Shown: one piece after another, positions 52,023 through 59,262 of the stretch | Position numbering within the stretch: position 1 is the first letter of the stretch | Layout: the number at the start of each line of letters is the position of its first letter | Assembly (NCBI RefSeq): GCF_000725125.1 | Contig: NZ_JFCB01000012.1 | Coordinates: 62,001-126,000, forward strand | Source of the DNA: Streptomyces toyocaensis | GTDB taxonomy: Bacteria > Actinomycetota > Actinomycetes > Streptomycetales > Streptomycetaceae | Direction: 5' to 3' | DNA: 64,000 bases | Notes under the pieces: generated by a model | What the model saw: the letters and a program-made list of their open reading frames with translations, nothing else | Databases searched by the model: none | What the model was told of the DNA's origin: nothing | Translations under genes and position numbers: made by a program

Positions 52023-53621
52023 TCAGAGCGTCGCGTCGGCGGACTCCCGCGGCGTGCTCCGGTCGGCCGGCTCGGCGGAGTCCGCCGGCGCCCCGGCCGC
52101 CGGACGGTCGGTGAGGATGAGATGCAGAACGATCGCGCCGGCCAGGCAGATGACGACGGTGCCCCAGAGCACGACCTGGAAGCCGTGCGTGTAGCCCTGG
52201 CCGAGGAAGTCGGTGAGGGCGTCGCGGCTCGCGGCCGGAGCCTTGTCGACCACGGCGTCGAGGTTGCCGCTGGAGACGCTGTCGGTGACGCTGCGGGCCG
52301 TGAGGTCCGTGCCCTGGGTGTAGCGGCCCAGACCGTCGGCGATGCGCTGCTGGACCAGGGACATGAGGGCCGCGACCATGCCGGCGACTGCGACCGCCTC
52401 GGTGGCCAGGCGAATGGTGTTGAACATGCCGCTCGCCATGCCGACCTTGGTCGGCGGGACGGTGCTCACCGCGGCGCCGTCCATCAGGCCGTAGATGAGG
52501 CCGATGCCGATGCCGACCAGCAGCAGCGGCCCGGTGAGCCCGAGCAGGCCGATGCCGGGGTGGACCGTGGTCAGCCAGGCCAGTCCGGCGGCGACGAGGA
52601 CGAGGCTGCCGCTGAGGATGGGCCGCATCGAGACACCCGCCTGCACCAGGCGCCCGGAGACCAGCGGGAAGGCCAGCACCGGGGCGGTCAGCAGCAGCAT
52701 CGTCAGGCCGGCCGCGCTGTCGGTGAGTCCGTTGGCGCCGACCAGATACGAGGGCAACAGCACCATCAGGCCGACGAAGCCGAAGGAGACGGCGGTCGCG
52801 AGCAGGTTGACCGCCATGAACCGCGGTTCGGCGAACAGGGAGAGGTCGAACATCGGGAACCGCTGGCGGCGTTCGACCAGGACGAACCCGACCAGCAGCA
52901 GCACACAGCCGGCGAACAGGCCCAGCACCTGGACGCTGCCCCAGCCCCAGGCCGGGCCCTGGATGACGCCGAGGGTGAAACAGAACAGGGCGAGGGTGAA
53001 GGTCACGGTGCCGGCCCAGTCCACGGAGTGGGCTTCGGGGTCCTTGGACTCCTGCACCAGCTTCAGTCCGAACATGGACGCCAAGGCGATGGCGAACTGC
53101 ACCCAGAAGATGGCGCGCCAGCCCAGCCCGGAGACGAGCAGGCCGGAGCTGGTCGGGCCGATGGCGAGACCGGCGCCGATGGTGACGCCGACGAACGCGA
53201 ACGCCTTGGTGCGGGCGGCGCCGTGGAACATGTTCGCCATGACCGACACTCCGGCGGTCATCATGGCGGCGGCGGCCACACCGGCCACGGCGCGGGCGAC
53301 GTTCAGCAGCAGGACGTCGGTGGCGAGCGCGCCGATCAGGGCGGAGACGCCGTACGTCCCGACGCCGAAGGAGAACACCCGCTTGCGGCCGACACGGTCG
53401 GCGATCGACCCCGCGGCCATCATGAAGCTGGCTGCGGTGATGTTGTAGGCGTTGACGACCCAGTTCAGGGACGCCGCGCCGGCGTCGAGATCGCGGCCCA
53501 TCGCGGGGAGCGCGACCGGTGCGCTGCTGAGGCCGTAGGGGACGATGAACACGGCCAGACACAGGGCGAAGATGGTGAGGCCCGCGCGGGGCGGCGCCTC
53601 GGGGTGGGCGGCGGCAGCCAT
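52023..53621 (-). CDS. MFS exporter, DHA2 family, of the biosynthetic cluster
   Basis: 532-aa 14-helix exporter. V-A-L-P-A-M-G-R-D-L lies near the first helix, then A-G-S-I-A-D-R-V-G-R-K-R motif A. The long loop before the last helix (residues about 400-460) and the acidic tail are typical of product exporters. Its position among cluster genes suggests product export or self-resistance. Confidence 0.9.
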   Translation of the reverse strand: MAAAAHPEAPPRAGLTIFALCLAVFIVPYGLSSAPVALPAMGRDLDAGAASLNWVVNAYNITAASFMMAAGSIADRVGRKRVFSFGVGTYGVSALIGALATDVLLLNVARAVAGVAAAAMMTAGVSVMANMFHGAARTKAFAFVGVTIGAGLAIGPTSSGLLVSGLGWRAIFWVQFAIALASMFGLKLVQESKDPEAHSVDWAGTVTFTLALFCFTLGVIQGPAWGWGSVQVLGLFAGCVLLLVGFVLVERRQRFPMFDLSLFAEPRFMAVNLLATAVSFGFVGLMVLLPSYLVGANGLTDSAAGLTMLLLTAPVLAFPLVSGRLVQAGVSMRPILSGSLVLVAAGLAWLTTVHPGIGLLGLTGPLLLVGIGIGLIYGLMDGAAVSTVPPTKVGMASGMFNTIRLATEAVAVAGMVAALMSLVQQRIADGLGRYTQGTDLTARSVTDSVSSGNLDAVVDKAPAASRDALTDFLGQGYTHGFQVVLWGTVVICLAGAIVLHLILTDRPAAGAPADSAEPADRSTPRESADATL

Positions 53622-53676
53622 CGAAGCTCTCCTTGGTCTCGGGTGCCGTAAGGGGCGGCTGGGGACGGTCGGGGAA

Positions 53677-53714
53677 GGGGCGGCAGGGGGACGGGGGTGG
53701 ACCCCTGCCGCCCC
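53677..53714 (-). terminator. Terminator after the alpha/beta hydrolase gene
   Basis: GGGGCGGCAGGGG pairs perfectly with CCCCTGCCGCCCC (13 bp). Confidence 0.7.
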
Positions 53715-53754
53715 GGTTCTGTGGGGGCGCTCTGCCCGGCGCGGGCGACCGCCG

Positions 53755-55038
53755 TCAGTTCGCGCGTCGGGGCAGTCCGCGCAGGAACTGCGAGAGGGTC
53801 TGCAGGAAGCGGTTGTCCTCCCACTTGGCGTAGACGACGTCCTGGTGGGTGAGCGCCGGGTCGCAGAAGAGGGACAGCTCGGGGATGCGACTGGCGGCGG
53901 TGACGGCCGCCGCGGCCTGCCCGGTGGTGCCGTTGGTCAGACCGGACTGGAAGGTGTAGAGCGGGACGTCGATGGCCTCGGCGTGGGCCAGGCGCAGGCC
54001 GAGCAGGCGGCTGAGCTCGGTCTCCTTGAAGTCGATGGCCGCGACGAGGTCGAGCATCACGCGGTTGAGGGTGTACCAGAGCCAGGCGCCGGGGCGGGGG
54101 CCGGCGAACGCCTCGGCGACCGTGTGCAGCCGGGTGGGGCCGCCGTCGACCCATGAGCCGCTGTCGTCCAGGTGGCCCGCCTGGACCGAGTACGACGGGT
54201 GCGCGTGCGCGGCGTCCACGAGTCGCCCGAACAGGCCGGCGTTGGTCAGCTTGCCGTCGGTGCGGAACGCCTCGGGGACGCGGTCGGCGAGCACCGCCGG
54301 GCCGTCGGGGTCGGCCAGGGCGTGCCGGGCGGCGAGCTGGAACCAGACGGCCGCCGACTCCGGGCGGGTGCCCAGGCCGGTGGTGGTGCTGGTGAAGTCC
54401 TCGAACACGGCGCCGGACTCGATCGCGGCGAGCCAGCCCTTGGCGGCCTCCACGGGCAGGTCGAACTCCATGCCGGCGCCCGCGTAGGCGTTGAGGACAC
54501 CGCCGTCGACGACGGCCAGTCCGGCCAGGTCGCGGTAGCCGGGGGTGCCGTCGAAGTCCCACGCGGCGTACAGCAGGGCCTCGCTGCCGCCGACGGACAC
54601 ACCGCCGAGGACCACGTCGCGCCGGCCGCCGTCGGCGGCGGCGAGGACCACCCGGCGCAGGTCCTCCAGGAGGACCTCGAGGCCCCACTGGGCGGCGAAG
54701 GCCGACGCGGCCGGGTCCTGCACCCGGTAGTGGCCGCCCAGGTAGTACTCGGTGGCCTGCTCGGGGGTGTCCGCGAAGCCGGAGAGGTCGGCGAGATTCT
54801 GCTCGCGACGGTCCACGGCCCATACCTGCAGGTCGTCCGCGGCGCTCGCCAGGGCTCGCGCCGTGTGCCGGAACACCCCGGCGCCGCCCTCACGGCCGCC
54901 GAGCAGGACCAGCACGCGGCGGGCGTCCCGACGGCCGACCTTGAGCACGCCGACCTGCTGCAGCTCGGCCGGGCCCGCGGCCTGGACGCCCTGCACGTAG
55001 TCGTACGCCTCGATCCAGTCCTTGTGCTCCTGCGACAT
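53755..55038 (-). CDS. Alpha/beta hydrolase-like protein of the cluster
   Basis: 427 aa, longer than common hydrolases. G-G-V-S-V-G-G is the nucleophile elbow (Ser about residue 148), and L-T-H-Q-D-V-V-Y supplies the likely His near the C-terminus. An inserted helical cap of about 150 residues lies between. Its divergent TetR gene and four repeated TGCAAC boxes suggest separate regulation. Family not identified more closely; esterase, thioesterase or transferase roles are possible. Confidence 0.82.
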   Translation of the reverse strand: MSQEHKDWIEAYDYVQGVQAAGPAELQQVGVLKVGRRDARRVLVLLGGREGGAGVFRHTARALASAADDLQVWAVDRREQNLADLSGFADTPEQATEYYLGGHYRVQDPAASAFAAQWGLEVLLEDLRRVVLAAADGGRRDVVLGGVSVGGSEALLYAAWDFDGTPGYRDLAGLAVVDGGVLNAYAGAGMEFDLPVEAAKGWLAAIESGAVFEDFTSTTTGLGTRPESAAVWFQLAARHALADPDGPAVLADRVPEAFRTDGKLTNAGLFGRLVDAAHAHPSYSVQAGHLDDSGSWVDGGPTRLHTVAEAFAGPRPGAWLWYTLNRVMLDLVAAIDFKETELSRLLGLRLAHAEAIDVPLYTFQSGLTNGTTGQAAAAVTAASRIPELSLFCDPALTHQDVVYAKWEDNRFLQTLSQFLRGLPRRAN

Positions 55039-55077
55039 GCCGATCCACTCCTCGATAGTTACAGATCTCCGCTGAAC

Positions 55078-55147
55078 TGCAACATCAACGTATCAGAGAA
55101 ACGGCTAAGTGCAACACCAGCGATGCAACTAGACCTTGTCGTGCAAC
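55078..55147. promoter_or_regulatory. Four TGCAAC boxes between hydrolase and TetR genes
   Basis: TGCAAC starts at 55078, 55110, 55124 and 55142, all on the plus strand. The second forms the -35 (TTGCAC) of a minus-strand promoter TTGCAC-N16-TACGTT; the fourth abuts the -35 of the TetR promoter. Likely regulatory repeats. Confidence 0.55.
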
Positions 55148-55165
55148 TTTGGTGTCACCTAAACT
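55136..55165 (+). promoter_or_regulatory. Predicted promoter of the TetR gene
   Basis: TTGTCG, 18 bp, TAAACT, 48 bp before the GTG start. Confidence 0.5.
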
Positions 55166-55213
55166 GGAGTACGAAGTGGTACGACCCATCCGCGACCGAG
55201 AGGCGGCCACGAC

Positions 55214-55801
55214 GTGACCGAGACGACGACGAGAGACAGGCCGCTGCGTGCCGATGCCGAACGGACCGTGCGGACGATCCTGGAAGTGGCCGAGCGAGTG
55301 CTCGGCGAGGACCCCACCGCGAGCCTTGCCCAGATCGCCGCCGCCGCCGGCGTCGCCCGCACCACGCTGCACCGCCGATTCGCCTCCCGCGAGGCACTGA
55401 TCGACGCGATGGCGGTGCACGCCTTCCGGCAGGTCGAGGAGGCCATCGACGTCGGCCGCCCGGAGACGGCACCGCCGCTCGTTGCGCTGCACCAGATCAC
55501 CGCCAACGTGATCCAGGTCAAGAGCGGCTGGCGTTACACCGTCGGTCAGCCGCAGCTGCGCGACCCGGAGGCCGTCGCCGCACACGAGCGCATCTTCACC
55601 AAGGGCCATCTCCTGCTCGACCGGGCCCAGCAGGCCGGGCTGTTGCGCCCCGACGCGGACCTCGAGTGGGCCCGGCGGGTGTACCACGCCCTGATCGAGC
55701 AGGCCATCCAGGTCCAGGCCGAGACCGCCACCGACCCGGACACGCTGGCGGCCGCGGTGGTCGACACGCTGCTCAACGGGCTGGGTCCCGAACGCTCCTG
55801 A
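55214..55801 (+). CDS. TetR-family regulator of the cluster
   Basis: 195-aa regulator. The HTH is S-L-A-Q-I-A-A-A-A-G-V-A-R-T-T-L-H-R-R-F (about 38-57). GTG start. Divergent from the hydrolase gene; both promoters contain TGCAAC boxes. Probable local repressor responding to the cluster product or an intermediate. It is not a close match to GBL receptors such as ArpA, as far as the sequence shows. Confidence 0.88.
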   Translation: MTETTTRDRPLRADAERTVRTILEVAERVLGEDPTASLAQIAAAAGVARTTLHRRFASREALIDAMAVHAFRQVEEAIDVGRPETAPPLVALHQITANVIQVKSGWRYTVGQPQLRDPEAVAAHERIFTKGHLLLDRAQQAGLLRPDADLEWARRVYHALIEQAIQVQAETATDPDTLAAAVVDTLLNGLGPERS

Positions 55802-55818
55802 CATCGCGCCGGACAGCA

Positions 55819-55857
55819 CGGAAGGGCGGCATCCGCGATGCGGATGCCGCCCTTCCG
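55819..55857. terminator. Strong bidirectional terminator
   Basis: An 18-bp perfect stem (CGGAAGGGCGGCATCCGC and its complement) with a 3-nt loop, between convergent TetR and SnoaL-like genes. Confidence 0.8.
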
Positions 55858-55874
55858 GTGCGGTGATGTCCGGA

Positions 55875-56324
55875 TCAGGCCGCGGGCGCGGGCTTCGGTG
55901 CCCCCGTCAGCGGCTTGTCCCATGCGCCGAGCTGGCGGAAGAGCTCCAGGTCGTCCCGCACGGCCCAGTGCTGCACGACCTTGCCGTCGGCGACCCGGTA
56001 GACGTGCAGGTGCTGGACGCGTACCTCCTTGCCCGTGGCGGGGACGCCCATGAACTCGGCGACCTGACGGCCCGAGAAGACCAGGCGGATCAGGGCCTTG
56101 TCGCCCTTGGCGAAGGCGTCGACGACCTCCCAGCGGGCGTTCTCCCAGACGCTGCGCATCCAGTGGGCCGTGCGGATGTAGGCCTCCGCGCCGACCGGCG
56201 AGCCCTCCGGGGCCTCGTAGTCGACGAAGTCCTCGGAGACCAGGCGTCGGGCGACCTCCTCGTCGCCGTCGTTGAAGATCTTGCCCATCTCCAGGGCGAC
56301 GTTCAGCACTTCCTCGTCCGTCAT
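55875..56324 (-). CDS. SnoaL-like (NTF2-fold) polyketide cyclase/ester-cyclase family protein
   Basis: 149-aa NTF2-fold protein of the SnoaL/ester cyclase group: I-F-N-D-G-D-E-E-V-A-R-R-L-V-S-E-D-F-V-D-Y near the start, and V-R-V-Q-H-L-H-V-Y-R-V-A-D-G-K-V-V-Q-H-W in the sheet. Members include aromatic-polyketide aldol cyclases and small hydroxylases; here it may cyclise or only bind the product. Separated from the ketoreductase by a tandem repeat block. Confidence 0.85.
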   Translation of the reverse strand: MTDEEVLNVALEMGKIFNDGDEEVARRLVSEDFVDYEAPEGSPVGAEAYIRTAHWMRSVWENARWEVVDAFAKGDKALIRLVFSGRQVAEFMGVPATGKEVRVQHLHVYRVADGKVVQHWAVRDDLELFRQLGAWDKPLTGAPKPAPAA

Positions 56325-56410
56325 GACGGTTTCCTCTCATGTCTCGCGCGCTGCGCGCACTGCACGCGCCGGTCACGCTTCGTGGCTGTTCAGGAGGGAT
56401 GTGGGGGGGA

Positions 56411-56590
56411 GGGACCGTGGGGGTTAGGGGACCCGTGGAGGGCTAGAGACCCGTGGGGGGCTAGGGAACCCGTGGGGGTTAGGGGACCCGTGGGGATTAG
56501 GGGAGCCGTGAGGGGCTAGGGACCCGTGGGGGAGTTGGGCGGCCGTGGGAGTCAGGAGGCCCGTGGGAGTCAGGAGGCCCGGGGGAAGAA
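56411..56590. repeat. Tandem repeat, about ten units of 18-20 bp, G-rich
   Basis: Imperfect units like GACCCGTGGGGGTTAGGG, each ending in a GGG-TTAGGG or GGG-CTAGGG type run, decaying toward the ketoreductase end (CCGTGGGAGTCAGGAGG). Lies between the ketoreductase stop and the SnoaL-like start; noncoding. The plus strand has many G-runs (quadruplex potential). Confidence 0.85.
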
Positions 56591-56608
56591 GCCGTCGGGG
56601 CCTGTGTC

Positions 56609-57313
56609 TCACTGCCCCATGCCGATGCCACCGCCGACCGGGAGCGCCGCCCCGGTGACATAGGCGGCGCCGTCGCCGGCGAGGAAGGTGACGACGTCGG
56701 CGACCTCCTGTGGGGTGCCGGTGCGGCGCAGCGGTGTCTGGCTCAGCAGTTGGGCGCGCCGCTTGTCGGTGACGGCCTGGATCATCTCGGTCTCGATGAG
56801 CCCGGGCGTGACCATGTTGACGGTGATGTTCCGCGAGCCCAGTTCCCAGGCGAGCGACCGGGTCAGGCCGAGCATGCCGGACTTGGACGCGGCGTAGTTG
56901 GACTGCCCGGGCGAACCGAGGAAGCCCATGATCGACGAGATGAAGACGATGCGCCCCCACTTGGCGCTGATCATGGAGCGGGACACCAGGCGGGCCATGC
57001 GGAAGGAGCCGACGAGGTTGGTGCCGATGACATCCTCGAAGTCCTCCTCGCGCATCGTGGGGGCCAGCGCGTCGCGGGTGATGCCGGCGTTGGCCACCAG
57101 AACGCCGACCGGCCCGTACTGCGCCTCGACCTCGTTCACGGCGCGCCGCGCCGCCTCGGGGTCGCGCACGTCGCAGCGCACGCCGAACAGCCCCTCGGGG
57201 GCCTCCCCGCTGCGGTGGGTGATCGCGACCTTGTCGCCGTTCTCGGCGAAGCTGCGCGCGATGGTCAGGCCGATCCCCCGGTTGCCTCCGGTGACCAGAA
57301 CGGTGCGTGACAT
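56609..57313 (-). CDS. 3-oxoacyl-ACP reductase (FabG-like ketoreductase)
   Basis: 234-aa SDR. T-G-G-N-R-G-I-G (residues 8-15) and N-A-G-I-T-R-D are strongly FabG-like; catalytic S-S-I ... Y-A-A-S-K and P-G-L-I-E-T-E-M follow. Probably reduces beta-ketoacyl-ACP during chain extension, or an AfsA-derived butenolide as BprA/ScbB-type reductases do. Follows the HAD gene after 12 bp. Confidence 0.93.
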   Translation of the reverse strand: MSRTVLVTGGNRGIGLTIARSFAENGDKVAITHRSGEAPEGLFGVRCDVRDPEAARRAVNEVEAQYGPVGVLVANAGITRDALAPTMREEDFEDVIGTNLVGSFRMARLVSRSMISAKWGRIVFISSIMGFLGSPGQSNYAASKSGMLGLTRSLAWELGSRNITVNMVTPGLIETEMIQAVTDKRRAQLLSQTPLRRTGTPQEVADVVTFLAGDGAAYVTGAALPVGGGIGMGQ

Positions 57314-57325
57314 GAGCCCTCCTGT

Positions 57326-57991
57326 TCAGGCGGCCGCCGGGCCCATGCCGGCCGGGCGGGCGAGGCGGCGGGCCAGTGCGGCCGCCGCGGTGTCGGTGTC
57401 GGTGAAGTGGACGGCCTGCCAGCCGGCGGCCTCGGCCCCGATGCAGTTGGCCTCGATGTCGTCGACAAGGACGCACTCCTCGGGGGCGGCCCCCGCCATC
57501 TCGGCGGCCGCCTCGAAGATCCCGCGGTGCGGCTTGCGAACGCCGACCTGGAAGGACAGAGCGAGCCCGTCGAAGAGCCCGTCGGGCGGTACCATGCGCC
57601 GCCAGTGCCGGTCCCAGGCGGGCGGCATGTTGGACAGCAGGCCGACGAACACCCCCTGGTCGTGCAGGGTGCGGAGATGGTTCAGCCAGGCGTGGTTGGT
57701 TTCGCGTCCCTCGAACCAGCGGTCACCGAATCCGGTCAGATCGGCGTCCACGCCGAGTTCGCGCAGCCGGCCGTTCATCCGGACGGCCCACTCCTCCTCA
57801 CTGAGCATGGGGGTGTCCAGCGGCGCCATCAGGTCACCGCCGTACGGCTCCGCCACCGCGGCCATGGCCGTCCGGAAGGCGTCCGCGGGGATGCCGGTCC
57901 GGCGGCAGAAGGTCTCCAGGTCGTCCGGGATCGGCGGGGTGAGTACTCCCCCGAAGTCCGTCCACACCGCGCGTGCGGGCGGCCGGGTCAC
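57326..57991 (-). CDS. HAD-superfamily phosphatase
   Basis: 221-aa HAD-IA hydrolase. Motif I is D-F-G-G-V-L-T (Asp nucleophile, though the second Asp of DxD is Gly here), motif II L-L-S-N-M, motif III K-P near H-R-G-I-F, and motif IV L-V-D-D-I-E-A-N. The GTG start overlaps the AfsA stop (GTGA), so the two are translated together. In methylenomycin-furan biosynthesis a phosphatase (MmfP) acts after the AfsA-like MmfL; the same step is inferred here. Confidence 0.88.
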   Translation of the reverse strand: MTRPPARAVWTDFGGVLTPPIPDDLETFCRRTGIPADAFRTAMAAVAEPYGGDLMAPLDTPMLSEEEWAVRMNGRLRELGVDADLTGFGDRWFEGRETNHAWLNHLRTLHDQGVFVGLLSNMPPAWDRHWRRMVPPDGLFDGLALSFQVGVRKPHRGIFEAAAEMAGAAPEECVLVDDIEANCIGAEAAGWQAVHFTDTDTAAAALARRLARPAGMGPAAA

Positions 57992-59001
57992 GACGCCGGC
58001 CCCTCCGCCGCAAGGGCGCCGGAGTGCGCCGGGACGAAGTCCAGGGTGATACGGCCTGCTTCGGCGCCGTCCTGCTCGAAGACGACCACGCAGCCGGTGC
58101 GGCCGTCGGCCGCCGCGCCCGCCGGCGCCAGACGGGCCGTGGCCACCAGGGGCGAGTCCAGCTCGGCGAACCGGGTGAAGTCCGCGGTGCAGCCGGTCAC
58201 GCTCGCATCGGTCGGAACGCCCGCGAGGTGGCCGAGCTGACGCGCGGCCTCGGTCAGCACCATGGCCGGGATGTGGTCGTAGGTGTGGTCGAACAGGCTC
58301 TTGTTCTCGAACAGCGGCTCCACCTGTGCGGAGACCGCGTCGCCCAGGTGGATGGGCTCGCCGAGCACCACGTTGGCGGGGTTGCGGCGGCCCACGTCGG
58401 CCGTGTCGGCCGGGCGGCTGCGCAGGACGTCCAGCAGGTCGGTGGTGAGCGGCGGGGTGGACCGGCGCTGCAGGAAGCGCAGTTTCCCGTAGTCGGCGCT
58501 GTTCGCCGTGCCGACGTCGATGCGGGTACGCGCCGCCTCGCGGCCGGCGATGCGCAGGGCGACCGAGGAACTCACGCCCCTCAGACGGCCGTTGCGCCCT
58601 GTCACCGGGGTGACGGCGCCCGCCAGTTCCAGCTCCCCGGGCCGGTCCCCCGGCGTGAGGGCCTGCGGGTCCTCGATCCTGATGGACCAGTTGTTGACCA
58701 GGAAGGTGGTGTCCCGGGAGATGCCCAGCTGGCTGTGCGAGGCGGCGACGCCCGCCTGACGCGCGGCCTCCAGCAGCAGCAGGAAGTCGTAGGTCACCGG
58801 TTCGCGCACGTGGTCGCTGAAATAGGGGTGGCCGATGGGCAGTTGTGCACCCGCCAGGAAGTCCTCGGGCCCGGTCCGCACGAGGTCGGTGACCAGCACT
58901 TCCGAGACCGACGCCCGGTGCACCAGTGTGCGGTCGATGGTGCGGGCGAAGGTCAGGGCGGGGGCCGGTTCCGGCCCGGCCGTTGTCATGGACGTTGTCA
59001 T
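57988..59001 (-). CDS. AfsA-type gamma-butyrolactone/butenolide synthase
   Basis: 337-aa protein with two A-factor (hotdog) repeats: V-H-R-A-S-V-S-E-V-L-V-T-D near residue 27, and V-L-G-E-P-I near residue 210, with H-I-P-A-M-V-L-T-E-A-A-R-Q near 245. AfsA condenses a beta-ketoacyl thioester with dihydroxyacetone phosphate to start A-factor synthesis. The adjoining HAD phosphatase and reductase complete the known minimal set (synthase, phosphatase, reductase). ATG at 59001 has AAGGAG 10 nt upstream. No GBL receptor (ArpA-like) gene was seen in the window. Confidence 0.92.
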   Translation of the reverse strand: MTTSMTTAGPEPAPALTFARTIDRTLVHRASVSEVLVTDLVRTGPEDFLAGAQLPIGHPYFSDHVREPVTYDFLLLLEAARQAGVAASHSQLGISRDTTFLVNNWSIRIEDPQALTPGDRPGELELAGAVTPVTGRNGRLRGVSSSVALRIAGREAARTRIDVGTANSADYGKLRFLQRRSTPPLTTDLLDVLRSRPADTADVGRRNPANVVLGEPIHLGDAVSAQVEPLFENKSLFDHTYDHIPAMVLTEAARQLGHLAGVPTDASVTGCTADFTRFAELDSPLVATARLAPAGAAADGRTGCVVVFEQDGAEAGRITLDFVPAHSGALAAEGPAS

Positions 59002-59143
59002 TCGCGAAGAACTCCTTGTCCGGTGCCGCTTCCGGCGGATTCAAGAAAGGCGCTACGGCCCCGGATCGGGCCTGACCCCCATGATTCCGAGCGGCCATAG
59101 AAGTACCGTGAAAAGCGCATGAAGAACGCCGCGGGAAGCAGTT

Positions 59144-59170
59144 CTCGACCACCCTCGACCGCCTTTTAGT
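59144..59170 (+). promoter_or_regulatory. Candidate SARP-type direct repeats and promoter of acc beta
   Basis: CTCGACC at 59144-59150 and 59154-59160, 10 bp apart, followed 6 bp later by a TAGTCA-like -10. This resembles SARP heptamer direct repeats near the -35 position, although SARP sites are usually 11 bp apart. Confidence 0.42.
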
Positions 59171-59262
59171 CAACTTTCATGACGGCCTCACATTCTGTTG
59201 GGAAATATCTTGGGAGCCGTTTTCCGTCCGCTCCGCCGTCCACCGCAAGGGAGTGCGTTTCG

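Noticed and set aside
55214..55801. TetR gene as the butyrolactone receptor (ArpA-type)
   Set aside because: The C-terminal half does not show the receptor's conserved ligand-pocket pattern that I can recognise; kept as a generic TetR.
56411..56590. G-rich repeat as a CRISPR array or telomere
   Set aside because: Units are contiguous and 18-20 bp with no unique spacers, and no cas genes or chromosome end are nearby.
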